Origin: an uncultured Alphaproteobacteria bacterium
GTDB taxonomy: Bacteria; Pseudomonadota; Alphaproteobacteria; HIMB59; GCA-002718135
Assembly: GCA_902572735.1 (NCBI GenBank)
Contig: CACGGX010000013.1
Span: 1 to 37,386 of the forward strand
Direction: 5' to 3'
Length of the DNA: 37,386 nt
Shown here: in pieces, positions 1-7,793 of the stretch
Layout of the letters: each line of letters opens with the position of its first letter
How positions within the stretch are numbered: position 1 is the stretch's first letter
Program-made: the position numbers and the translations under genes
The notes under the pieces: model-generated
The model's database searches: none
What the model saw: only the letters and a program-made list of their open reading frames with translations
Told to the model about the DNA's origin: nothing

Positions 1-65
1 CAATAGTATGGAATTTGTGAAAATTTCTAATATGTTCATTTATATTATTAGTTTAATTACAACAT

Positions 66-884
66 ATGGCAAAAAAAGAGAAATATTTAGTCTCACCTGA
101 TATTAATAATAAGTCCTTAATTACAAAACTAAATGGTTTTGATGAGAAAGGAAATAAAATAATTTCTAAAGTTATTAATGAAAAAGCTCTTACAATATTT
201 CTTAATAATCAAGAGATAGTAACGCTAATGTCTATTAGTGATCACCCAAAATATCTTGCAGTTGGGTATTTATTGAATCAAAATATGCTTAAGAAAAATG
301 ACATAATTACAAAAGTTGAAATTGCTAATGATTTAGGTGTGGTTGTTGTACGAACAAAACGTAAAACAAATTATGAAAACAAATTAAGAAAGAAAATAAC
401 AACTAGTGGTTGTGCAATAGGTACAGTATTTGGGGATATCTATGCAGAAATAAAAAAATCAAATTTAAAATCCAAAAAGAAAATTAAACATAAATGGATT
501 TATGAGATTTCAAAAAAAATTACATTAACACCGAGTTTATATTTAGAAACAGGAGCAATACATGGTTGTGCCATTATTCATAATAATAAACCATTAATTT
601 ATATGGAAGACGTAGGGAGACATAATGCTGTAGATAAAATTGCTGGTTTTATGTTTTTAAAAAAAATTAGCTCTTCAAATAAAATTTTTTACACTACAGG
701 AAGACTAACTAGTGAAATGGTTATTAAAACCATAAAAATGGGTATTCCAATATTAATTTCTAGATCTGGATTCACAGCATGGGGTGTAGAGCTGGCGAGA
801 GGTTCAAATTTAACACTTATTGGACGAGCAAAGGGAAAAAAATATTTAGCACTTTCAGGAGAACATAGAATTGACCATAAATAA
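66..884 (+). CDS. fdhD: FdhD-family sulfurtransferase for molybdoenzyme maturation
   Basis: FdhD proteins pass sulfur from a cysteine desulfurase to the bis-MGD molybdenum cofactor of formate dehydrogenases, in the cytoplasm. At 272 residues the length is normal. Visible family blocks are SGCAIGTVFGD (114-124, the active loop), ETGAIHGCA (161-169), EDVGRHNAVDK (181-191) and GRLTSEM (212-218) followed by the GIPILISRSG stretch. The loop keeps one cysteine (C116), but G119 sits where the E. coli protein has the second cysteine of its CxxC. The gene overlaps mobA by 14 bases, so both probably come from one mRNA. No formate dehydrogenase subunit is in the window; one may lie upstream of base 1. 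I am sure of the family, less so of the client enzyme. Confidence 0.9.
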   Translation: MAKKEKYLVSPDINNKSLITKLNGFDEKGNKIISKVINEKALTIFLNNQEIVTLMSISDHPKYLAVGYLLNQNMLKKNDIITKVEIANDLGVVVVRTKRKTNYENKLRKKITTSGCAIGTVFGDIYAEIKKSNLKSKKKIKHKWIYEISKKITLTPSLYLETGAIHGCAIIHNNKPLIYMEDVGRHNAVDKIAGFMFLKKISSSNKIFYTTGRLTSEMVIKTIKMGIPILISRSGFTAWGVELARGSNLTLIGRAKGKKYLALSGEHRIDHK

Positions 885-1473
885 GAAAAAAATTTTGTTT
901 GCCATACTTGCTGGAGGTCAGTCAAAAAGATTTGGAGGAGGATTTAAAGCTTTTGCTAAAATAAATGGAATTACAATCTTAGACAAAATAATAAACAAAC
1001 TTAAAAAATATAATAATGAAATAATAATAAATGCTAATGACTTAAAAAGTTTTAAGAAAATTAATTACCCAATAATTGAAGATAAATTCAAAGGTTTTGT
1101 TGGACCTTTAGCGGGTATTCACACATCTATGTTGTGGGCTATAGAAAATTACGCTGACAAAGAATGGATTTTTACTGTTCCAAGTGATACCCCATTTTTA
1201 CCTGATAATCTTTTAGATAAGTTTTTAGATGCATATGATGAAAATATACAAATTTTGATTGCAAGATCAAATAGTAGACATCATCCTGTAATAGCAATGT
1301 GGCATATATCATTAATAACTAGTTTAGAAAATGAGTTAAAATTAAAAAATAGAAAAATTATGTTTTGGGTTAAAAAACACAAATATAAATTTGTTGAATT
1401 CGACAAAAGCCAGGAAAAGAATTTTTTCAATATTAATACTCAAGAAGAATGGAATACTGCAAAAAATATCTAA
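871..1473 (+). CDS. mobA: Molybdenum cofactor guanylyltransferase (MobA-like)
   Basis: MobA joins GMP from GTP to molybdopterin, giving the guanine dinucleotide form used by DMSO-reductase-family enzymes such as formate dehydrogenase. The nucleotide-binding loop LAGGQSKRFGGGFKAF (13-28) is a variant of the usual LAGGxSxRMGxDK. GFVGPLAGI (75-83) and VPSDTPFLP (103-111, with D106 the likely metal ligand) follow. At 200 residues it is of normal length. The start is a TTG inside the end of fdhD, chosen because AGGAGA lies 8 bases upstream at 857-862 and the next residues lead straight into the Rossmann strand. Pairing with fdhD supports a shared role in building one molybdoenzyme. A CoxC/MocA-type cytidylyltransferase is a less likely alternative. 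Confidence 0.85.
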   Translation: MTINKKKILFAILAGGQSKRFGGGFKAFAKINGITILDKIINKLKKYNNEIIINANDLKSFKKINYPIIEDKFKGFVGPLAGIHTSMLWAIENYADKEWIFTVPSDTPFLPDNLLDKFLDAYDENIQILIARSNSRHHPVIAMWHISLITSLENELKLKNRKIMFWVKKHKYKFVEFDKSQEKNFFNINTQEEWNTAKNI

Positions 1474-1527
1474 ATCTAATATAAATATGTAAAAAATATT
1501 TTTTTTGTATAAAGAATATTTTAAATA

Positions 1528-2619
1528 GTGAGCTCAATAAATAAAATTTTCCCAGGAATTATCTTTTGTTTTGTAATTGCTTATTCAGGCATATACCTAA
1601 GTGATTTTATCGGAAAAGAAATTTTAAATTTAAAAAAAAGTCCAATATCACCAATAATGCTATCAATAATATTTGGTCTTTTGATAGGAAATATATTTCA
1701 TATTAATAATTTTTTATTAGAAGGAATTAAGTTTTCTTTAAAATTTATTCTAAGATTAGGAATAATATGTCTTGGTATTAGACTAGGACTTTTAGATATT
1801 TTTAAAGTTGGAATAGTTGGAATACCTCTAATTGTTGCCTGTATTATTATATCAATCTTGGTTGTAAATTATTTATGCAAGTTATTAAATGTTTCTTCAA
1901 AAATGGGGTCATTAATTGCAGTTGGAACAAGTATTTGTGGAGCATCCGCAATTGTAGCAACTAGTCCTGCAATTAATGCTGATAAAGAGGAAGTTGCTTA
2001 TGCGATAGCAAATATTACAATATTTGGAATAATTGCAATGTTCCTCTATCCATTTATAGCATATTATCTTTTCAGTGGAGATGAGTTAGCATCAGGATTA
2101 TTTCTTGGAACTTCAATACATGAAACAGCTCAAGTTGCTGGTGCTGGACTGATATATGCAGAACAATTCAATTCACCAAAAACTATGGATATAGCAACGA
2201 TTACAAAATTAGTAAGAAATGTCAGTATGATAATCGTCATTCCTACAATAAGCTATATATATCTTAGAAATAATATTGGTGAAAACAATAGCAAACCATC
2301 ATTAATATCTATGTTTCCAATTTTCATAATTGGTTTTATTCTTATGGGTCTTATAAGATCAATTGGAGATTATGGAATTCAAAATAGTAATTTAGCTTTT
2401 GAAATACTAACTAATAATAACTGGCAATTAATCATCAATATTATTAAATCTATCGCTGAGTATTCTTTAGCAATAGCAATGGCAGCTGTTGGCATAAGTA
2501 CAAATTTAGTTTCTTTAAAAAGCTTAGGCATAAGACCATTTTATGTTGGTTTTTCTGCAGCTTGTTGTGTTGGAATTGTTAGTTATATCGGAATCATAGT
2601 ACTAAATAGTTTTATATAA
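1528..2619 (+). CDS. YeiH/UPF0324 family membrane transporter, putative sulfate exporter
   Basis: An integral membrane protein of 363 residues with about ten hydrophobic helices, of the Cons_hypoth698/UPF0324 (YeiH) family, often labelled putative sulfate exporter. Family signature VGTSICGASAIVA lies at 132-144, with a conserved SIHETAQVAGAG segment near the middle. The substrate is not firmly established for the family. The start is GTG; no strong ribosome binding site precedes it. It sits 54 bases after mobA and 63 before a second anion exporter (TauE/SafE), which suggests handling of oxidised sulfur, but that link is inferred from neighbourhood only. Confidence 0.85.
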   Translation: MSSINKIFPGIIFCFVIAYSGIYLSDFIGKEILNLKKSPISPIMLSIIFGLLIGNIFHINNFLLEGIKFSLKFILRLGIICLGIRLGLLDIFKVGIVGIPLIVACIIISILVVNYLCKLLNVSSKMGSLIAVGTSICGASAIVATSPAINADKEEVAYAIANITIFGIIAMFLYPFIAYYLFSGDELASGLFLGTSIHETAQVAGAGLIYAEQFNSPKTMDIATITKLVRNVSMIIVIPTISYIYLRNNIGENNSKPSLISMFPIFIIGFILMGLIRSIGDYGIQNSNLAFEILTNNNWQLIINIIKSIAEYSLAIAMAAVGISTNLVSLKSLGIRPFYVGFSAACCVGIVSYIGIIVLNSFI

Positions 2620-2639
2620 TTTTCTAAAATAAATATAAT

Positions 2640-2668
2640 TTGTACTTATTAAGTAATAATTATATAAA
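2640..2668 (+). promoter_or_regulatory. Candidate sigma-70 promoter before the TauE/SafE gene
   Basis: TTGTAC (2640-2645) and TATAAA (2663-2668) are separated by 17 bases in the gap between the two exporter genes. Transcription would start only about 8 bases before the ATG at 2683. In DNA this AT-rich such matches arise by chance, so this is tentative. Confidence 0.3.
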
Positions 2669-2682
2669 ATTTATAAAAAAAC

Positions 2683-3597
2683 ATGTCAATTTACCTTCCA
2701 ATAGCTGAAATGAACGTCAATATTTTTCTCATTATCTTTATTGGTATGAGTATAGGAATACTTTCAGGAATTTTTGGTGTTGGTGGTGGATTTTTAATGA
2801 CACCACTATTAATTTTTTTAGGTATACCTCCTGTTGTAGCTGTTGGTTCTGAAGCTCCGCACGTTTTAGCAACTTCAGTTTCAGGTTTTATTGCTCACTG
2901 GAGAAAAAGAAATGTTGATATAAAGATGGGTATATTCCTTTTAATAGGAGGTTTAATAGGCTCCACAGTTGGTGTAAATATTTTCAGTTATCTAAAAAAC
3001 TTTGGCCAAATAGATTTAGTTATTCAGTTATTATTTCTTTTCTTTTTAGGTTTTATTGGTTTTAGTATGGCTTTTGAAAGCGCAAGAACCACAATAAAAC
3101 AGTATAGAGCAAGAAACACTAAAAGAACAAAACTACATCAACATTCTTGGTTTCACGGACTTCCATTCAAAGTTCGCTTTCATAGATCAAAGCTTTATAT
3201 AAGTGCGATACCACCTGTACTGATAGGGTTCGCAGTTGGAGTAATGTCCGCAATGATGGGGGTTGGAGGAGGATTTATAATGATACCTGCGATGGTATAC
3301 ATACTTGGAATGCCGACAAGTATAGTAGTTGGGACATCTTTATTTCAAATCATATTTGTTACCGCTAATGCAACATTCTTTCAATCCTATATAAATTATA
3401 ATGTAGACATTGTTCTGTCTGCACTAATGATATTTGGAGGAGTAATTGGTGCACAAATTGGTGTAATTTTTGGATCTAAATTAAAAGCAGAATATTTGAG
3501 AGGTATTTTGGCTATATTAGTACTAGGTGTCTGTGGTAAAATTTTTACAGATCTAGTTTTAAGGCCAAATGATTTATTTTCTTTGGTAATGTTATGA
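2683..3597 (+). CDS. TauE/SafE family sulfite exporter-like protein
   Basis: A 304-residue membrane protein of the TauE/SafE (DUF81) family, whose studied members export sulfite or sulfoacetate or import small organosulfur anions. Two homologous halves are visible, each with the family glycine motif: GIFGVGGGFLMTPLL near residue 29 and AMMGVGGGFIMIPAM near residue 190. A basic cytoplasmic loop of about 40 residues (roughly 133-172) joins them. It is the first gene of a run in which each gene overlaps or nearly touches the next; its stop overlaps the next start as ATGA. The attached TIGR02186 gene is, to my knowledge, a regular partner of this transporter in alphaproteobacteria. Substrate not shown by sequence. 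Confidence 0.88.
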   Translation: MSIYLPIAEMNVNIFLIIFIGMSIGILSGIFGVGGGFLMTPLLIFLGIPPVVAVGSEAPHVLATSVSGFIAHWRKRNVDIKMGIFLLIGGLIGSTVGVNIFSYLKNFGQIDLVIQLLFLFFLGFIGFSMAFESARTTIKQYRARNTKRTKLHQHSWFHGLPFKVRFHRSKLYISAIPPVLIGFAVGVMSAMMGVGGGFIMIPAMVYILGMPTSIVVGTSLFQIIFVTANATFFQSYINYNVDIVLSALMIFGGVIGAQIGVIFGSKLKAEYLRGILAILVLGVCGKIFTDLVLRPNDLFSLVML

Positions 3598-4001
3598 TAT
3601 CAATATTTAATTTTTCAATTAATTTATTGATCGTAGTTTGTCTCTTCATATATTTTATTTTTACAACTATTGATTTTAATCTAAAGAACATTGAATATTT
3701 TTTAATTCTAATAATTGTTATAAATTCATTTAACAAAATATATATTTGGTCAAATTTCACAGTATTTATTAAAAAAGATCTTAATAAAGTATTTAAAGAC
3801 ATATTATTTAATGATTCATTTGCAAAACTATGTATTATTATTTTATCCAGTGTAGTTCCAATTTATATGCTTATGCAAAAAGATATATTAGTGATTGATA
3901 TATTGATTGAGAAAGCATCTTTTTTATTAGTATCAATTTTTTCATTAATTGGATTTTATTTAGAATTTTATATTTTAGAAGTAACAAAAATAGATGATTA
4001 A
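3594..4001 (+). CDS. Unknown four-helix membrane protein
   Basis: I do not recognise this 135-residue protein. It is strongly hydrophobic with likely membrane helices near residues 7-26, 34-52, 77-95 and 104-127, joined by short polar loops with conserved-looking Lys/Asp pairs (KKDLNKVFKD, 60-69). It starts on the ATGA that ends the TauE/SafE gene and its end overlaps the TIGR02186 gene by 8 bases, so translation is probably coupled to both. Position suggests an accessory membrane subunit of the exporter or a partner of the TIGR02186 protein, which is inference. The reading frame has intact flanking overlaps, so it is unlikely to be a chance ORF. Confidence 0.75.
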   Translation: MISIFNFSINLLIVVCLFIYFIFTTIDFNLKNIEYFLILIIVINSFNKIYIWSNFTVFIKKDLNKVFKDILFNDSFAKLCIIILSSVVPIYMLMQKDILVIDILIEKASFLLVSIFSLIGFYLEFYILEVTKIDD

Positions 4002-4758
4002 AAATATATATTTAAAGTTTGCTTTTGATCTAACAATTTTATTGACTATAATTTTTTTTTATAATTTTCTTCATGCAGAAGAAATTTACTTTGACTTATC
4101 TGAGGATAGTATTGAATTAAAAACAGATTTTAATGGAAAAGAAATTATTATTTTTGGATTACTAAAAAATGATCATGAGACACTTTTGACAATAAAAGGT
4201 CCGCCATCAAAAATGAGAATACAAAAAAAGGAGAGGTATTTTGGAATATGGATAAATAATCAATACGTTACCTATAGTAACATTCCATCTTTATTCTTTT
4301 TATCCTCATCTAAAGAAATTAACGAAATCTTGCCTGAATCGATATTAATTAATGAGGATCTAAGTTTCGAAAAAATTTTAAATAATAAGACTTTTAATCA
4401 AAATTTTATTTTCAAAAATGACCAAAAAAATTGGAATGAAAATTTTGTTAGAATAAAAAAAGAACAATCATTTTATAAAAGTTTTGAAATGAAAAAGGTC
4501 AAAGATAAATTATTTCAAACTAGCGTTTTTTTTCCAACAAATACAATACCAGGGATTTATAATGTTAATATTTACTATATAAGAAACAATACAATTATGA
4601 GTGCTGATCAAAAAAATATAGTTATAAAAAAAACTGGTATAGGAAGTCAAATATTTGACTTTGCTAATGAAAATGCAGCTACATACGGAGTTTTTGTAAT
4701 TATCTTTTCAATATTTTCAGGTTTTATTGCTGCTGCTTTATTTAGGAGAAGTAAATGA
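3994..4758 (+). CDS. TIGR02186 family protein (alphaproteobacterial secreted/membrane protein)
   Basis: A 254-residue protein matching the layout of the TIGR02186/Alph_Pro_TM family: an N-terminal signal peptide (hydrophobic 8-26, likely cut after A28), an extracytoplasmic beta-rich domain, and one C-terminal helix (about 232-250) ending in a basic RRSK tail. The N-terminal part carries the family-like stretches IIIFGLL and TIKGPPSKMRIQKKER. The function is unknown; the family is commonly found beside TauE/SafE exporters in alphaproteobacteria. Topology predicts a periplasmic domain anchored by its C-terminus. It overlaps the next gene as ATGA. Assignment rests on remembered family features, not on a search. 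Confidence 0.75.
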   Translation: MIKNIYLKFAFDLTILLTIIFFYNFLHAEEIYFDLSEDSIELKTDFNGKEIIIFGLLKNDHETLLTIKGPPSKMRIQKKERYFGIWINNQYVTYSNIPSLFFLSSSKEINEILPESILINEDLSFEKILNNKTFNQNFIFKNDQKNWNENFVRIKKEQSFYKSFEMKKVKDKLFQTSVFFPTNTIPGIYNVNIYYIRNNTIMSADQKNIVIKKTGIGSQIFDFANENAATYGVFVIIFSIFSGFIAAALFRRSK

Positions 4759-5228
4759 GTGATGACAGATATATTCTAGTTGTTGCAGATAATTCAGAAG
4801 AAATGAGAACAGCTCTTGAATATGCTTGCGCGAGATCAAAAAAAACGGGAAGAAAAATTATAATTGCAACATTCATAGAGCCTTTGGATGTTCTAACAAC
4901 CAAGGGTGTTACGGACATTATGAAAGAGGAAGCTAGAGAAGAAGCAGAAACAATTCTTAAAAAAGCTGCCTCATTTGTTCAAGAAAGAACAGGTGACTAT
5001 CCTGCTCTCTCTTTAAGAGAGGGAGATACTATATCTGAATTAAAAAATTTATTAGATGAGGAAAAAAATATTAATGTTCTTGTTTTAGCTGCCAATACTG
5101 ATCAAAATAGTAAAAATCCTGGTCCAATAATAACTTCTCTGTTGAGTAATGAAATAACAAACCTAAGAATACCAATAATGATTGTGCCTGGGAATTTATC
5201 ATCTGAACATATTGCGCAAATAACTTAA
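4755..5228 (+). CDS. Universal stress protein (UspA) domain protein
   Basis: A 157-residue single-domain UspA-like protein: a first strand YILVVADNSEEMRTALEYAC (6-25), a middle stretch typical of the fold (EAETILKKAASFV), and a final IPIMIVPGN strand. The usual ATP-binding G-x2-G-x9-G(S/T) segment is not clear; the matching place reads NTDQNSKNPGPIITSLLSN, so nucleotide binding is doubtful. It starts in an ATGA overlap with the TIGR02186 gene and ends 4 bases before pyrE. Regulatory partnership with the upstream exporter genes is plausible but not shown. Confidence 0.82.
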   Translation: MSDDRYILVVADNSEEMRTALEYACARSKKTGRKIIIATFIEPLDVLTTKGVTDIMKEEAREEAETILKKAASFVQERTGDYPALSLREGDTISELKNLLDEEKNINVLVLAANTDQNSKNPGPIITSLLSNEITNLRIPIMIVPGNLSSEHIAQIT

Positions 5229-5232
5229 AAAT

Positions 5233-5868
5233 ATGTCAAAAGAGATAGCAAAAATATTAGTAGATATAAAGTCTATTAATTTTTCATTTGATAAATATTT
5301 TACTCTTACTTCAGGCTTAGCTAGTCCTGTTTATGTGGATTGTAGAAAAATTATTTCTTTTACAAAAGAAAGAAATTTTATAATTGATAAAGCTATAGAT
5401 TATTTAACTAAAAATAATATTGAGACAGAAATTATTGCTGGTGGAGAAACTGCTGGAATTCCCTATGCAGCATTTATTTCTCAAAAATTAGATAAACAAA
5501 TGGTTTACATAAGAAAAAAAACAAAAGGTTTTGGAAAAAATAAACAAATTGAAGGTGAATTTAAAAATAATCAAAAAGCTCTTTTAGTTGAGGATCTAGC
5601 TACTGATGGGGGGAGTAAAATAATTTTTATTAAAGCAATGCGTGAAGCTGGATTAAAAGTTAAAGATATATTTGTAATATTTTATTATGATATTTTTAAT
5701 TTTAAAGAGTCAGAATTATTTAAATTAAATGTAAATATACACTCACTGTGTACTTGGAAAGATATAATTAATTATATTGAAAGTGAAAAAATATATTCTG
5801 AGGGTGAGATTTCAAACTTAAAAGAATTTTTAGAAGATCCAGAAAAATGGAGAAGCAAGTATGCGTGA
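5233..5868 (+). CDS. pyrE: Orotate phosphoribosyltransferase
   Basis: PyrE joins orotate to PRPP to give orotidine 5'-phosphate, the fifth step of pyrimidine synthesis. The PRPP-binding motif ALLVEDLATDGGS is at 116-128, in the TDGGS form seen in alphaproteobacteria. The lysine-rich mobile loop RKKTKGFGKNKQIEG (94-108) and the N-terminal TLTSGLASPVYVDCRK segment (24-39) are present. At 211 residues it is normal. It lies only 4 bases after the UspA gene and overlaps the next gene by 8, so it seems to depend on transcription from the exporter operon. Confidence 0.93.
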   Translation: MSKEIAKILVDIKSINFSFDKYFTLTSGLASPVYVDCRKIISFTKERNFIIDKAIDYLTKNNIETEIIAGGETAGIPYAAFISQKLDKQMVYIRKKTKGFGKNKQIEGEFKNNQKALLVEDLATDGGSKIIFIKAMREAGLKVKDIFVIFYYDIFNFKESELFKLNVNIHSLCTWKDIINYIESEKIYSEGEISNLKEFLEDPEKWRSKYA

Positions 5869-6295
5869 AATAGTTGTTGTCAGTGGAGGTTTTGATCCAA
5901 TTCACAGTGGTCATATAAAATTAATTAAAGAAGCTGCTAAACATGGTGAAGTTGTAGTTTTGCTAAATTCTGATTTATGGCTTCAAAAAAAGAAAGGTAA
6001 AGAATTTCTTCCTTATACTGAAAGAACTATAATTATGAATGAATTAAAAAATGTTATTGATGTTATAGAATTTGATGATGGAGATAAGACCTGCATTGAT
6101 GGTCTTAAAAAAGTAAAAAATAAATATCCAAAATCTATTATTAAATTTGCGAATGGAGGTGATAGAAATGATAACACAACACCGGAGTCAATATTCTGTG
6201 AAGAAAATAATATACAGTTACTTTGGGGTATAGGTGGTGACAATAAATCAAATTCTAGTTCATGGATTTTACAAAAATGGAAAGAAGATGATTAA
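5861..6295 (+). CDS. Small adenylyl/cytidylyltransferase-family protein, substrate unknown
   Basis: A 144-residue nucleotidyltransferase-superfamily protein. The N-terminal SGGFDPIHSGH (8-18) holds the HxGH catalytic motif (15-18) and the C-terminal NSSSWILQKW region takes the place of the family's ISSTxIR motif. A middle FANGGDRNDNTTPE block is distinctive. Relatives include glycerol-3-phosphate cytidylyltransferase and the RfaE/HldE adenylyltransferase domain, but I cannot tell which nucleotide or sugar is used. It starts inside pyrE (8-base overlap) and its stop overlaps that of pdxH on the other strand. Confidence 0.8.
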   Translation: MREIVVVSGGFDPIHSGHIKLIKEAAKHGEVVVLLNSDLWLQKKKGKEFLPYTERTIIMNELKNVIDVIEFDDGDKTCIDGLKKVKNKYPKSIIKFANGGDRNDNTTPESIFCEENNIQLLWGIGGDNKSNSSSWILQKWKEDD

Positions 6296-6897
6296 GGATA
6301 TAATTTTCTAGTAACCCAACGATCATTTTCCATACGGAATTCAAGTCTATCATGCAATCTGAAGGGCATATCTTGCCAAAATTCAATTAATACAGGCGCT
6401 ACTAAGTAACCATTCCAATGTGAGGGTCTTGGTATATTATTACCTGAAAATTTTTTTTCAAACTCTTCTACTCTTTTAGTTAATGTCGATCTATCATCTA
6501 GCTCTTCTGACTGTAATGAGGCCCAAGCTCCTATTCTACTTCCTAGTGGCCTTGAATTATAATATTCATCAGCTTCAGCGTTTGAAATTTGCGAAACATT
6601 ACCCTCTATTCTAATTTGTCTTTGAAGTGTTTTCCAATGAAAATTTAAAGCTACACTATCATTGTTTTTGATTGCTCTACCTTTTTTACTATTTGAATTT
6701 GTGTAAAAAACAAACCCTTTATCATCATATGATTTAAGTAAAACAATTCGTGAGCTGGGTTTGCCGTCAGAAGATATAGTAGCAAGGTTCATAGCATTTG
6801 GATCATTGATTTCACTTATCTTTGCCTCTTCAAACCATTCTTGAAAAAGTTCAATTGGTTTTTTATCAGAATTTATTAATTTTTGATTTGATTGCAT
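6292..6897 (-). CDS. pdxH: Pyridoxamine 5'-phosphate oxidase
   Basis: PdxH is an FMN enzyme that oxidises pyridoxine or pyridoxamine 5'-phosphate to pyridoxal 5'-phosphate. Visible are the N-terminal FQEWFEEAK helix, the FMN-binding stretch SSRIVLLKSYDDKGFVFYTN (48-67), NSKKGRAI, the SRIGAWAS block and the C-terminal RLHDRLEF...RKLYP, which is the usual carboxyl end. At 201 residues it is slightly short at the N-terminus only, as is common. It is divergent from fabI, and pdxH-fabI-aroC is a usual neighbourhood in alphaproteobacteria. Its tail overlaps the convergent nucleotidyltransferase gene by 4 bases. Confidence 0.93.
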   Translation of the reverse strand: MQSNQKLINSDKKPIELFQEWFEEAKISEINDPNAMNLATISSDGKPSSRIVLLKSYDDKGFVFYTNSNSKKGRAIKNNDSVALNFHWKTLQRQIRIEGNVSQISNAEADEYYNSRPLGSRIGAWASLQSEELDDRSTLTKRVEEFEKKFSGNNIPRPSHWNGYLVAPVLIEFWQDMPFRLHDRLEFRMENDRWVTRKLYP

Positions 6898-6965
6898 ATT
6901 ATAGATATGAATATTATTTTATAAGTATATATATCTATATTTATAAAAAAACACTGATTTACAAT
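6898..6965. promoter_or_regulatory. Divergent promoter region between pdxH and fabI
   Basis: These 68 bases are about 90% A+T and must hold the promoters of both divergent genes. They contain several TATAAT-like hexamers and an alternating TA tract (around 6926-6944) but no single convincing -35/-10 pair. No ribosome binding site is seen before fabI. Confidence 0.4.
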
Positions 6966-7793
6966 ATGTTGATGCAAAATAAAAAAGGTCTGATTATGGG
7001 AGTAGCAAATGACAGATCTATTGCCTGGGGTATTGCGAAAAAATTAGCTGAACAGGGAGCAGAAATTGCACTTACTTATCAAGGAGAAGCTCTTAAGAAA
7101 AGAGTTCAGCCACTTGCAGAAGAAATAGGGTCTAACACTATTATTCCTTGTGATGTTTCAGACTCACAAAGTATGAATAACGTTTTTGAAACACTTAAAA
7201 ATAAATGGGGTGAATTAGATTTTCTTGTTCACGGAATTGGTTTTTCCAATAAAGATGAATTAAGAGGTAAATATTACAATACATCTTCTGATAATTTTAA
7301 ACAAACTATGCATATATCATGTTATTCTTTTACAGAGGCTTGTAGGCTAGCAGAACCTTTAATGAATAATGGTGGATCAATTATAACTTTAACATATTAT
7401 GGATCAGAACAAGTTATGCCTCATTATAATGTCATGGGAGTTGCAAAAGCAGCTTTAGAGGCAAGTGTTAGATATTTAGCAGTTGATTTGGGAGAAAAAA
7501 ATATAAGAGTTAATGCTATTAGTGCTGGGCCAATTAAAACTTTGGCAGCATCAGGAATAGGTGATTTTAGATTTATTCTAAAATGGAACGAGCTTAATGC
7601 TCCTCTTAAAAGAAATGTAAATCAGCAAGATGTAGGAAATTCTGCTTTATATCTTTTAAGTGATCTTGGGAGTGCCGTTACTGGTGAGATTCAACATGTT
7701 GATTGTGGCTATCATACCGTAGGAATGGTTGCGGTTGATGAGAGTGAAAGTGTATCAGAATTATTAGGTGAATTTACAAATTCTAAAAAATGA
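6966..7793 (+). CDS. fabI: Enoyl-[acyl-carrier-protein] reductase (NADH), FabI type
   Basis: FabI reduces enoyl-ACP in the last step of each fatty-acid elongation cycle and is the triclosan target in many bacteria. The 275-residue protein from the ATG at 6966 begins with the family N-terminus ([20 protein letters not shown]). It has the catalytic pair Y154 and K161 in [14 protein letters not shown] plus Y144, then [16 protein letters not shown]. The open frame runs upstream to 6822, but those 48 codons overlap pdxH and look nothing like FabI, so they are not part of the gene. A second in-frame ATG at 6972 is an equally possible start. aroC overlaps its end by 4 bases. Confidence 0.95.
   Translation: MLMQNKKGLIMGVANDRSIAWGIAKKLAEQGAEIALTYQGEALKKRVQPLAEEIGSNTIIPCDVSDSQSMNNVFETLKNKWGELDFLVHGIGFSNKDELRGKYYNTSSDNFKQTMHISCYSFTEACRLAEPLMNNGGSIITLTYYGSEQVMPHYNVMGVAKAALEASVRYLAVDLGEKNIRVNAISAGPIKTLAASGIGDFRFILKWNELNAPLKRNVNQQDVGNSALYLLSDLGSAVTGEIQHVDCGYHTVGMVAVDESESVSELLGEFTNSKK

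Noticed and set aside
1-100. Open frame from base 2 to TGA at 98-100 that could be the tail of an upstream gene
   Set aside because: Only about 32 codons are visible with no recognisable family, and it runs 35 bases into fdhD; too short to support a gene call.
3545-3802. 85-codon minus-strand frame across the end of the TauE/SafE gene
   Set aside because: It is antisense to two overlapping, coherent plus-strand membrane-protein genes and shows no family features.
6822-6965. 48-codon N-terminal extension of fabI
   Set aside because: It overlaps pdxH on the other strand, is rich in Tyr/Ile from an AT-repeat tract, and precedes a normal FabI N-terminus beginning at 6966 or 6972.
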